Below, piece after piece: positions 14,954 to 22,590 of a DNA stretch of 32,077 nucleotides. Position 1 is the stretch's first letter. Each line of letters opens with the position of its first letter. This DNA is from Propionibacterium sp. (lineage in GTDB: Bacteria > Actinomycetota > Actinomycetes > Propionibacteriales > Propionibacteriaceae). The notes beneath the pieces were generated by a model. The model had not been told where the DNA came from, ran no database searches, and saw nothing but the letters and a program-made list of their open reading frames with translations. The stretch covers positions 1 to 32,077 of the forward strand of contig DURG01000169.1 of NCBI GenBank assembly GCA_012837465.1, written 5' to 3'. Position numbers and translations under genes: made by a program.

Positions 14954-14975
14954 ACAGGTCTTGGGAAAGGGCCAG

Positions 14976-16565
14976 ATGTACGCACGACCAGATGCACTGC
15001 TCCTCGATTTCGGGGGCGTCATCATCGAGACCCACAAGCGGGCCACGGGTCCGACGGAGATCGCAGGGGAACTGCACTCGAAGCTGGCGGCAGGCGGCCA
15101 CGAGGTGCCACGGGACGAGATCCTGGCCTCGCTGAATGCGGGCAACGCGGCGCTCAAGCACTGGAAGCATGCCAGCTCCCGGCGGAGCCGGCCGGTCGAG
15201 TTGACCCACCGTGAGATCGTCGACGAGTTCCTGGCGGGGGACCTCGCGGACGGGCCGCGTGCCCTGCTCACCGCCGAGGCGACATCCGTCCTGGGCATCG
15301 TCTCGCGCCTGAGCAACGACCACCCCATCCGCCCCGGGGTTCGCGAACTGCTCGAGCTGTGTGCGCGCGAACGCATCGCAGTGGGCGTCGTCTCCAACGC
15401 CCACTCCGGCGTCACGCACCGCCAGATCCTGGCGGACCTGGGCATCGCAGACCTCATCGGCGTTCAGGTCTACTCGGATGAGGTGGGCGTCCGCAAACCC
15501 AACCCCGAGATCATCCAGATCGCCTCCGACGCGTTGGGCGTGGCCCCCGGTCGCGCTTGGTACGTCGGCGACACCCAGGACCGCGACGTCGCAGCGGGCC
15601 GACGTGCCGGCGTCGGCGCGGTGCTCATCACCCGCTCGAAGCACACGGACAACCCGCCCTTCACCGTGGCCCACCGCCCCGATGCGGTGTTCGACGATCC
15701 GCGCGGCGTGCTCGGCCTACTCACGCAGGTGGTCGAAGGGCAGTCTCCTGCGAAGCTCCCCTCAGCGAGCATGGAGGAGGGGCCACGCGGCCCCGCCGTG
15801 CTCATCGACCACGGCGGCGTGATCTCGCTGACCGCGCCCGGCACCGATGGGCTGACAACCTTCCTGGAGGAACTCGCGCAGCAGTTGCGGGCCACCCATC
15901 GCGTCGCCCCCACCGTTCACGAACTACGGACCGCCCTCACCAGGGCTCGCGCCGGATTCAAACAGTGGAAGGCGGAGCGCCTCGACGCCTACGCAGAGGC
16001 GGGTGAGCCCCTGCGCGAGGTGACCCACCGACAGTTCTGGGAGGCCGTGGCCGACCAGCTCGACCAGGACTTCCGTGCCTGGTTCCGGGCTGAGGCCGAC
16101 GACCTGGCTGCGCGGTACGGCAACGTGAAGTCCGATCGCACCTGCCGCCCAGGAATGGTTGAACTGCTGCGTGGATTCGCAGATGCCGGCACTCCTGTCG
16201 TCGTGGTCTCGAACACCGTCTCGGGCCGCGCGGTGCGGGATTCCTGCGCCCGGTACGGACTCGACCCGTACATCTCCGCCTACGTCTGCTCCGACGAGAT
16301 GGGGCTGCGCAAGCCTGAGGCGGGCATCTTCCACGAAGCCCTCACCATCGCCCACGCCGACCCGGATCGCACGATCTTCATCGGGGACAAGCCCCGCAAC
16401 GACGCCGCCGGGGCCTTGGCCGTTGGCATCGCCCACCGGGTGCTCCTGACCGGGGGGTCAACCCCCACGAATGAATTGGAGGCCGCCCTCGCCGACGGCA
16501 CCGCCACCCAGGTCGCCACCGACCTCCACGAACTCCTCCCCCTCCGCGAAGCAATCGCCAGCTGA
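14976..16565 (+). CDS. Tandem double HAD-IA hydrolase (two complete phosphatase domains)
   Basis: The protein has 529 residues from ATG 14976 (GGGAAAGG upstream). Domain 1 (about 5-255) has motif I LLLDFGGVI (nucleophile Asp11), motif II VVSNAHSG, motif III Lys in GVRKPNPEI and motif IV YVGDTQDRDVAAG. Domain 2 (about 265-520) repeats the set: VLIDHGGVI, VVVSNTVSG, GLRKPEAGI and FIGDKPRNDAAG. The caps are also related: K-x-WK then E-L/V-THR occurs in both, so this is an internal duplication rather than a chance fusion. The DxGGV form of motif I lacks the second Asp, as in YihX/dehalogenase-like HADs. It is probably a phosphatase on a metabolite linked to the ECF importer encoded downstream; the substrate is unknown. 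First gene of the LacI-controlled operon. Confidence 0.87.
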   Translation: MYARPDALLLDFGGVIIETHKRATGPTEIAGELHSKLAAGGHEVPRDEILASLNAGNAALKHWKHASSRRSRPVELTHREIVDEFLAGDLADGPRALLTAEATSVLGIVSRLSNDHPIRPGVRELLELCARERIAVGVVSNAHSGVTHRQILADLGIADLIGVQVYSDEVGVRKPNPEIIQIASDALGVAPGRAWYVGDTQDRDVAAGRRAGVGAVLITRSKHTDNPPFTVAHRPDAVFDDPRGVLGLLTQVVEGQSPAKLPSASMEEGPRGPAVLIDHGGVISLTAPGTDGLTTFLEELAQQLRATHRVAPTVHELRTALTRARAGFKQWKAERLDAYAEAGEPLREVTHRQFWEAVADQLDQDFRAWFRAEADDLAARYGNVKSDRTCRPGMVELLRGFADAGTPVVVVSNTVSGRAVRDSCARYGLDPYISAYVCSDEMGLRKPEAGIFHEALTIAHADPDRTIFIGDKPRNDAAGALAVGIAHRVLLTGGSTPTNELEAALADGTATQVATDLHELLPLREAIAS

Positions 16566-16581
16566 CCCGAAAGGACCTCCC

Positions 16582-17553
16582 ATGACCAACGACTACCAGC
16601 GCGCAGGCAGCCTGCGCACCTCTGGCTCCGGCGCCCCCGAACTGCGCACTCCACAAAAACTCATGGTCTTCGTGCTGTCCATGGCGCTGTTCGGCCTGGC
16701 CAACATCATCCTCGAGATCATTCCCGACGTGACCATCGGCCCCGTGGACATCTCGGTGGCCTACTTCGTCTTCGTGCCCCTCGCGATGGTGGCCCTGTTC
16801 TCCCCGTTCTGGGCGGCGCTCGGCGCCCCGCTGGGCGAGATCGTGTTCGTCGATCTCCTCATGGGCGACTTCTCCGGCCTCTCCGAGGTCGAGGGATACC
16901 TCCAGATGTTCCTCGCCCTCTACATCGCCGGCTCACTGATCCGCAACCCCCGTTCCCGCACGCAGATCTGGCTCGGCGCCATCCTCGTGGTCGTCATCGA
17001 CAAGTTCCTCTCCGCCATCGTGGACCTTGCGAAGGTGTGGCTCGCACTGGAGGATCCGGAGTACGTCGAGGGCCTCCCTGAGTCGATCCTGTTCCTTGAG
17101 GGCATCGGGTTCGGCGTCGACATCGTGATGTCCGGCATCCTGTTCGGAGCGATCCCCGCCATGTGGCTCATCCCCGCCCTCCACGGCAAGATCGAGCCGC
17201 TGCTGGGAATGCGCCCCCGCGTACCCGGCGAGCCCATCCCCGGCCAGGCCCCCCGCACGGGCTGGTTCGTTGCCGTGGCGGTGCTCCTGTCGATCGCGGC
17301 CGCCTTCTTCGCCTTCATCGAGGCCTGGGACCTCAACGTCGGCGAATGGGAACCCGACTTCCTGGACCAGTTCGGCATGAACTTCCTGTGGGTGTCGGTG
17401 GGCGCGATCGTCGTCGTGCTCGGCCTCGCGTACCTCGCCTATCGCGCAGGCCGCAAGCGCGACGGCGAGTCGCAGGCCCGCCTTCAGGCGGAGGCTGACG
17501 AGGCCGTCGCCCTTGCAGAGCGCGAACGCCGTGAGGAGTCCATCCACTCGTGA
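16582..17553 (+). CDS. Putative ECF transporter S component (substrate-binding membrane protein), enlarged
   Basis: The protein has 323 residues from ATG 16582 (AAGGAC with a 6-nt spacer). After a polar N-terminus of about 25 residues there are about six hydrophobic helices (about 27-200), the usual S-component core, with QKLMVFVLSMALFGLANIILEIIP, PFWAALGAPLGEIVFVDLLMG and FLEGIGFGVDIVMSGILFGAIP. Unlike typical S components of 170-220 residues, it continues with two more helices (about 226-246 and 265-287) and a charged C-terminal tail (about 288-323). I do not recognise a vitamin-specific motif. The call rests mainly on position directly before the fused ECF ATPase and T component, with a GTGA overlap to the ATPase. 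The substrate is unknown; the LacI regulator points to a sugar or nucleoside (inference). Confidence 0.72.
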   Translation: MTNDYQRAGSLRTSGSGAPELRTPQKLMVFVLSMALFGLANIILEIIPDVTIGPVDISVAYFVFVPLAMVALFSPFWAALGAPLGEIVFVDLLMGDFSGLSEVEGYLQMFLALYIAGSLIRNPRSRTQIWLGAILVVVIDKFLSAIVDLAKVWLALEDPEYVEGLPESILFLEGIGFGVDIVMSGILFGAIPAMWLIPALHGKIEPLLGMRPRVPGEPIPGQAPRTGWFVAVAVLLSIAAAFFAFIEAWDLNVGEWEPDFLDQFGMNFLWVSVGAIVVVLGLAYLAYRAGRKRDGESQARLQAEADEAVALAERERREESIHS

Positions 17554-19244
17554 GCGCCATCATCGAAGTGTCGAACCTCAGCTTCCGGTACCCGGGGGCT
17601 GAGGTCGACACGCTTCGCAACGTGAACCTCACCATCGAACGAGGCGACTTCGTGGCCATCGTCGGCGGGAACGGTTCCGGCAAGACCACGCTGTGCAAGA
17701 CCTTCAACGGGCTCGTGCCCCACTACTGGTCCGGCGACTTCGCCGGCTCGGTGCACGTCGATGGCGTCGACACCTTCACGTCGTCGGTCGCCGCGCTGTC
17801 GGCGAAGGTCGGCTACGTCTACCAGGACTTCCAGAACCAGTTGGTGCGTCCCACCGTGCGCGATGAGATCTCATTCGGCCCCATCAACTTCGGCCACCCG
17901 GACCACGTGGCCCGGACGGCCGAGGTGATCACCTCGCTGGGGTTGGAGGACCTGGCCGGACGCTTCACGTGGCAGCTCTCCGGCGGCCAGGCCCACACCA
18001 CCGCACTGGCGGCGGTGCTGGCGCTCAGACCAGAGATCCTCGTCGTCGACGAGCCCGTCGCCGAACTGGATCCTGCCCGCGCCCACGACATCTACCAGCG
18101 GCTCCGTTGGCTCAACGAGGAGCTGGGCCTGACGATCATCACGATCGAACACCACGCCGAGTTCATCGCCCAGTACGCCAACTCGGTGGTGCTGATGTCC
18201 TACGGCGCCCCGGTCTGGCACCTGCCCGTCGACGAGGCCGTGAACCGCACGGACGAGCTGGCGCGTCACGGCATCCCGGCGCCCCAGGTGATCCAGGTGG
18301 GCCGCGGTGCGGGCCTGGGCCAGGTCCCCCGGGACATCCCGTCGGCCGTGAGCGCCCTTCAAGCCGCGGGGGTCACGGCCCGCGACCTGCCACGGCCGCC
18401 CGTCAGCAGGCCCGCCACCGACGTGGTGGCCACCGCGCGCGGCGTCCGCCATTCCTACCGCAGCGTGGGCGGCAACCTTCACACCGCACTCGACGGCATC
18501 GACCTCGACCTGCACGCCGGCGACCGGGTCGCGCTCGTCGGCGGCAACGGCTCGGGCAAGACCACGCTCCTCAAGCTCCTCTCCGGCATCCTCGTTGCCC
18601 GCGAGGGCGACGTCACCGTCGACGGAATCAATACGCGCACCAAGTCGCCCGGCAAGCTCGCCGGGACCACTTCCTACATCTACCAGCACCCCCAGCAGAT
18701 GCTGTTGAAGGACTCGGTGCGCAGCGACGTGGCGCTGTTCCCCTCAGGGCGCCGCATGGACGGCTGGCAGGAACTCGTGGAGCAGGTGATCGAGCGCGTC
18801 AACCTCAGCGAGTTCGCCGAGCGCGACGGCCGCACCCTGTCCGGGGGGCAACAACGCCGGGCCACCCTCGCCATCGGGTTGGCCATGCGCCCACGTGTCC
18901 TGCTCCTCGACGAGCCCACCTCCTCGCTGGACGTCGCTTCGCGGGAAGGCGTCACCGCCATGTTGGCGGATCTCTCCGACGCCATCTCGTGCGCGGTCGT
19001 GGCCACCCACGACATGCACCTCGTGGCTGACTGGGCCAACCGCGTCATCGTGCTCGAACAGGGCAGGGTCGCCGCCGACGTCGAGCCGCGGGAGTTGTTC
19101 GCGCAGCCCGAACTCCTGGCCCGCGTCCGGCTCGTCCCTCCCCAGGTTGCCGAACTCGGCCTCGCCCTCGGGCTCGAACAGCCACCACTCAACGTCGTCG
19201 AACTGCTCGAATGCCTGCAGGTCAGGGAGAGGGTGTCATGCTGA
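17550..19244 (+). CDS. ECF transporter ATPase, fused A-A' double ABC protein
   Basis: The protein has 564 residues from GTG 17550. The first ABC domain (about 4-235) has Walker A GGNGSGKTT, signature LSGGQAHTT, Walker B ILVVDEPVAELDP and the switch His in IEHHAEF. After a linker (about 240-300) the second ABC domain has Walker A GGNGSGKTT, signature LSGGQQRRA, Walker B LLLDEPTSSLD and ATHDMH. Both sites therefore look catalytically complete. Q-loop segments YVYQDFQNQL and YIYQHPQQML are the ECF/CbiO type. It hydrolyses ATP to drive substrate import with the T and S subunits. Fusion of the two ATPases is common in actinobacterial ECF systems. It overlaps the T-component gene by 7 nt. Confidence 0.92.
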   Translation: MSAIIEVSNLSFRYPGAEVDTLRNVNLTIERGDFVAIVGGNGSGKTTLCKTFNGLVPHYWSGDFAGSVHVDGVDTFTSSVAALSAKVGYVYQDFQNQLVRPTVRDEISFGPINFGHPDHVARTAEVITSLGLEDLAGRFTWQLSGGQAHTTALAAVLALRPEILVVDEPVAELDPARAHDIYQRLRWLNEELGLTIITIEHHAEFIAQYANSVVLMSYGAPVWHLPVDEAVNRTDELARHGIPAPQVIQVGRGAGLGQVPRDIPSAVSALQAAGVTARDLPRPPVSRPATDVVATARGVRHSYRSVGGNLHTALDGIDLDLHAGDRVALVGGNGSGKTTLLKLLSGILVAREGDVTVDGINTRTKSPGKLAGTTSYIYQHPQQMLLKDSVRSDVALFPSGRRMDGWQELVEQVIERVNLSEFAERDGRTLSGGQQRRATLAIGLAMRPRVLLLDEPTSSLDVASREGVTAMLADLSDAISCAVVATHDMHLVADWANRVIVLEQGRVAADVEPRELFAQPELLARVRLVPPQVAELGLALGLEQPPLNVVELLECLQVRERVSC

Positions 19245-20062
19245 GGAAGCAACGCGACGTGCTGTCGGTCGAGTGGATCAAGCTCGAACTGATCCGCACC
19301 GCCTACGCCACCAGAGGAGGCATGTTCTCCCGCCGCGACCCACGCGCCGTGCTGGTCTGGTACCTCATCATGGCCTTCGTCCCCTGGTTCACCCACAACG
19401 TCACGGTGCTGGCGGTGCTGTTCGTCATCGCCGCGATCGGAGTGTTCCTCGCCCGGGTCGGCCCGTTGGTGCTGGGGTTGTTCATCATCGGCATCGGTTT
19501 TGAGATCTTCTACCTGATCCTGGTGTCCCTCATGTTCGGCGGGAACCTCGGTACCCTCGCCGCGCTGGGCGTGGTCAACCTGAAACTGGGCATCATCTCG
19601 ATGGCGTCGATGGCGGCGTTCGTCTCCCTCGACCCGGAGAAGTTGTCCGATGCCCTGCTGGCCTTCAAGATGCCGGAGCTGTTCGCCTTCGGCGTGAGTT
19701 ACGGCTACCGGATGCTGCCCATCATGGTGGAGGAGTTCAACACGGTGTTCGACGGCTTCCGCCTCCGCATGGCGCCGCCTGAGAAGCGTGGCTTCCTCGG
19801 CTGGCGCACCGTCGTGCACTGGGCGAAGATGGCGATCCTCAGCTTCTATCCGATCTTCCTCAACACCGCCAAGAACGTCCGCACGACGGTCGAGGCCCTC
19901 GAGACGAGGGGCTTCACCTACGCCACCGTCGACGGCCGCGGACGGAGCATCCGGCTCGGTCAGATGAGGATGGGCACCGTGGATTGGCTCCTGCTCGTGG
20001 TCACGGTCGCGCTCGTGGTCGGGGCCTTCGCGGCCGGGCAGGCCTGGCCGCTCTACCGCTGA
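19238..20062 (+). CDS. ecfT: ECF transporter transmembrane (T) component
   Basis: The protein has 274 residues from ATG 19238, preceded by GGGAGAGGG and inside the end of the ATPase gene. It has an amphipathic start and the family-type SRRDPRAVLVWYLIMAFVPWF, then helices around VLAVLFVIAAIGVFLARVGPLVLGLFIIGIGF, then the coupling segment. In that segment FRLRMAPPEKRGFLGW and ALETRGFTYA carry the Arg-centred motifs of the long coupling helices that dock onto the ATPases. A last helix (WLLLVVTVALVVGAFAAG) ends the protein. It transmits ATPase motion to the S component. The stop overlaps the convergent Cof-type gene by 10 nt. Confidence 0.9.
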   Translation: MLRKQRDVLSVEWIKLELIRTAYATRGGMFSRRDPRAVLVWYLIMAFVPWFTHNVTVLAVLFVIAAIGVFLARVGPLVLGLFIIGIGFEIFYLILVSLMFGGNLGTLAALGVVNLKLGIISMASMAAFVSLDPEKLSDALLAFKMPELFAFGVSYGYRMLPIMVEEFNTVFDGFRLRMAPPEKRGFLGWRTVVHWAKMAILSFYPIFLNTAKNVRTTVEALETRGFTYATVDGRGRSIRLGQMRMGTVDWLLLVVTVALVVGAFAAGQAWPLYR

Positions 20063-20868
20063 GCGAGCAGTTCCTCGATGACGACGGCGACGCCGTCCTC
20101 GTCGTTGGTCAGGGTGACGTGGTCGGCCGCGTGCCGCACGTCGGGCCCAGCGTTGCCCATCGCGACGCCCATGCCGGCCCACTCGAGCATCTCCAGGTCG
20201 TTGATGTTGTCGCCGAACGCCACGACATCGCGTCGGTCGATCCCCTTCGCCTCGCAGTAGCGCGACAACGCGGTGGCCTTGGTGACCCCGGCGCGGCCCA
20301 CCTCCAGGAAGGGTGCGCCGGAGATCGTCGGGTGACATCCGGGCACGTCGAGGCGCAGCGCCGCGGTGAGCAACTCCTCGGGGAGGATGCCGTCGTCGCG
20401 CAGCACGAGCTTCAGTGAACGCTCCGCGAGGACCTCTTCGCGGGTGCCGCGCCAGTGCCGCACGGGCCAGCGGGCCACCTTCGCACCCGGATCCTCGATA
20501 CCTGAGTAGCCGTGCTCGGCGACGTAGCTGTTGCCTGCGTCACGCACCGAGACCAGGTTCAGGCCGGGGAAGACCTCGAGCATTCGTCGAACCAGCTCCT
20601 GCTGCGCCGGCAGGTCCATCAGCTCCTCGAAAAGCACCTGGCGCGTCTGCAGGTTCATCGCGACAGCGCCGTTGGAACCGATGGCGTCGCCGTCGAGAGC
20701 GGTGTGCTGCACGATCACGCCGATCGAGTACGGCTGGCGCCCCGAGACGGCGATCACCTCCATGCCGGCCCGCCTGGCCCTCGCGAAGGCAGTGCGAGTG
20801 CGGTCCGAGATCTCGTGCGAGGTGTTCAGGAGGGTGCCGTCGACATCGGTAGCCAGGAGTCGTGCCAT
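20053..20868 (-). CDS. Cof-type (HAD-IIB) phosphatase
   Basis: The protein has 271 residues from ATG 20868 (MARLLATDVDG), with a weak ribosome site. HAD motifs are motif I LLATDVDGTLLN (DxD complete), motif II AVSGRQPYS, motif III Lys in GVTKATALSRYC and motif IV VAFGDNINDLEMLEWAGMGVAMGNA. A large C2-type cap lies between (about residues 80-190). Cof-type enzymes dephosphorylate sugar phosphates, pyridoxal phosphate or FMN-like compounds in the cytosol. It converges on the ECF operon and overlaps its last gene by 10 nt, so a shared pathway is only suggestive. The specific substrate is not visible. Confidence 0.88.
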   Translation of the reverse strand: MARLLATDVDGTLLNTSHEISDRTRTAFARARRAGMEVIAVSGRQPYSIGVIVQHTALDGDAIGSNGAVAMNLQTRQVLFEELMDLPAQQELVRRMLEVFPGLNLVSVRDAGNSYVAEHGYSGIEDPGAKVARWPVRHWRGTREEVLAERSLKLVLRDDGILPEELLTAALRLDVPGCHPTISGAPFLEVGRAGVTKATALSRYCEAKGIDRRDVVAFGDNINDLEMLEWAGMGVAMGNAGPDVRHAADHVTLTNDEDGVAVVIEELLAQR

Positions 20869-20903
20869 GCCAGCGACCCTAGCCAAAGACACCGTGGTGT
20901 CGA

Positions 20904-21626
20904 CTATCGCTCAAAGTACGGCAGCGACCGCAGGGCGCGGTCCAGGTGCCAGGTGGCGTAGGCCACCACCATGGCGTCCACCCGGCGTGCCGTTCCGCGC
21001 TCGGTCGCCTTGGCCACGGCCCAGTCCCCGGCCAGCAGCGCACCGAGGTGGGCGGCGGCGGTGCCCTCGAGCGGCGTGGAGCCAGACGTCTTGCAGCCGG
21101 CGCACACTGCGCCGCCGCCCTGGGGCGAGAACCACTTCACGGCTGGGCTGTTGCAGCCTGCGCACCGTGTCGTTGCGACGGCGTAGCCGGCCACTGCCAT
21201 GGAGCGGAGCAGGTACGAGTCCACCACCAGTGGGTAGGGCCGATCCGGGTCCTCGAGGGCCCGCAGGGCCCCGGCCAGCAGGCGGTACTGCTGCAGCGAG
21301 GGGCTGCCCTCCTCCGCCACGAGGCGGTCGGCCGTCTCGACGAGGACCTCCGCCGCGGTGAAACGCGAGTAGTCGCCGGCGAGCTTGCTGACGAACAGCG
21401 ACTCCACCTGGGTGACCACCTCCAGCGAGCCCCTCCCCTCCGCGAACTGGATGTCCACCAGGCAGTAGGGCTCCAACCGGCCACCGAAGCGGCTCGAGGT
21501 CTTGCGGATGCCCTTGGCGACGGCGCGCACCTTGCCGTGGCGGCGCGTCAGGAAGGTGATGATGCGGTCCGCCTCACCGAGTTGGTGGGTCCGCAACACC
21601 ACTGCTTCGTCACGGTAGGTGGGCAC
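20904..21626 (-). CDS. recO: DNA repair protein RecO
   Basis: The protein has 240 residues from GTG 21626. The N-terminal OB-fold opens [52 protein letters not shown], which is diagnostic for RecO. A helical domain and a four-Cys zinc-binding element follow (CAGC and CAGC, about 20 residues apart). RecO helps load RecA onto SSB-coated single-stranded DNA with RecR and anneals strands. No Shine-Dalgarno is present; TATCAT (21639-21634) ends 7 nt before the GTG, suggesting a leaderless message. It diverges from uppS, a neighbour pairing common in Actinobacteria. Confidence 0.94.
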   Translation of the reverse strand: MPTYRDEAVVLRTHQLGEADRIITFLTRRHGKVRAVAKGIRKTSSRFGGRLEPYCLVDIQFAEGRGSLEVVTQVESLFVSKLAGDYSRFTAAEVLVETADRLVAEEGSPSLQQYRLLAGALRALEDPDRPYPLVVDSYLLRSMAVAGYAVATTRCAGCNSPAVKWFSPQGGGAVCAGCKTSGSTPLEGTAAAHLGALLAGDWAVAKATERGTARRVDAMVVAYATWHLDRALRSLPYFER

Positions 21627-21658
21627 GCATTCGATGATAGGCCGGTACGCTCGTGGCG
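21626..21658. promoter_or_regulatory. 31-bp divergent promoter region between recO and uppS
   Basis: The two GTG start codons are separated by only 31 bp. On the minus strand TATCAT (21639-21634) lies 7 nt before recO. On the plus strand TACGCT (21646-21651) lies 6 nt before uppS. Neither gene has a ribosome site. Both are best read as leaderless with back-to-back -10 boxes; the -35 positions fall within the opposite gene and are poor. Confidence 0.5.
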
Positions 21659-22422
21659 TGCCTGAGCCTCGCCGTCGCCCCACCCCGCATCCCAGCGGCG
21701 CCACGCCGCCGCAGCTCCCGAAGGGGTCCCTGCCACGCCATGTCGCCATCGTCATGGACGGCAACGGCCGGTGGGCCAAGCAGCGCGGCCTGAAGCGCAC
21801 CGAGGGCCATGCCATGGGCGAGGCCTCGCTGCTCGACGTCATCCATGGAGCCATCGAGATGGGCATCCCGTACCTCTCGGCCTACGCCTTCTCCACGGAG
21901 AACTGGAAGCGCTCCCCCGACGAGGTCCGCTGGCTGATGGGCTTCAACCGAGACGTCATCCACCGTCGGCGCGACGAGCTCAACGAACTGGGCGTGCGCA
22001 TCCGCTGGGCCGGTCGTCGGCCGAGGCTGTGGGGCTCCGTCATCAAGGAGTTGGAGGTGGCCGAGGAGATGAGCCGCACCAACTCGACGCTGACGCTCCA
22101 GTTCTGCGTCAACTACGGCGGGCGGGCGGAGATCGTCGACGCAGCTCGCGAGATCGCCCGGATGGCACGCGACGGGAAGCTGGACCCTGACCGTCTCACC
22201 GAGGACCGCTTCGCGAAGTTCCTCGACGAGCCGGAGATCCCGGACGTCGACCTGTTCCTGCGCTCATCGGGTGAGCAGCGCATCTCCAACTTCCTGCTGT
22301 GGCAGTCGGCCTACGCGGAGTTCATCTTCCTGGACCGGCTGTGGCCGGATTTCGATCGGCGGGACCTGTGGGCCGCCGTCGAGCAGTACACGGATCGGGA
22401 GCGTCGTTTCGGCAGCGCCTGA
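21658..22422 (+). CDS. uppS: Isoprenyl transferase (cis-prenyl/undecaprenyl diphosphate synthase)
   Basis: The protein has 254 residues from GTG 21658. The cis-prenyltransferase motifs are [24 protein letters not shown] (catalytic Asp and diphosphate site), [32 protein letters not shown] and the C-terminal [25 protein letters not shown], which binds isopentenyl diphosphate. The enzyme condenses isopentenyl diphosphate units in cis configuration to make the lipid carrier for cell-wall precursors. Chain length (C50 or C55) is not decidable here, and Actinobacteria often have two paralogues. The N-terminal 25 residues are basic and proline-rich, as in related species. Confidence 0.95.
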   Translation: MPEPRRRPTPHPSGATPPQLPKGSLPRHVAIVMDGNGRWAKQRGLKRTEGHAMGEASLLDVIHGAIEMGIPYLSAYAFSTENWKRSPDEVRWLMGFNRDVIHRRRDELNELGVRIRWAGRRPRLWGSVIKELEVAEEMSRTNSTLTLQFCVNYGGRAEIVDAAREIARMARDGKLDPDRLTEDRFAKFLDEPEIPDVDLFLRSSGEQRISNFLLWQSAYAEFIFLDRLWPDFDRRDLWAAVEQYTDRERRFGSA

Positions 22423-22426
22423 CCTC

Positions 22427-22590
22427 CGGGTCCCGAGTGCGCTCCACCGTGCCGGGTCCCGAGTGCGCTCGTGAGGAACGAACCAGCGTGGCTGAGCCGG
22501 GTCCCGAGTGCGCTCGTGAGGAACGAACGAGCGTGGCTGAGCCGGGTCCCGAGTGCGCTCGTGAGGAACGAACGAGCGTGTATCGAGGGA
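22427..22590. repeat. 45-bp-period tandem repeat between two convergent genes
   Basis: The core CGGGTCCCGAGTGCGCT starts at 22427, 22453, 22498 and 22543. The last three starts are exactly 45 bp apart; the unit continues with CGTGAGGAACGAACGAGCG and GTGGCTGAGC. The units are nearly identical; the visible difference is ACCAGC versus ACGAGC. Inside each full unit GCTCGT and ACGAGC form a short hairpin. The array fills almost the whole gap between the uppS stop (22422) and the thioesterase stop (22591), so it may work as a bidirectional terminator. No coding function is likely although the period is a multiple of three. Confidence 0.75.

Noticed and set aside
22427-22590. 45-bp repeats considered as a CRISPR array
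   Set aside because: The repeat units abut with no unique spacers, there are too few units, and no cas genes are nearby.
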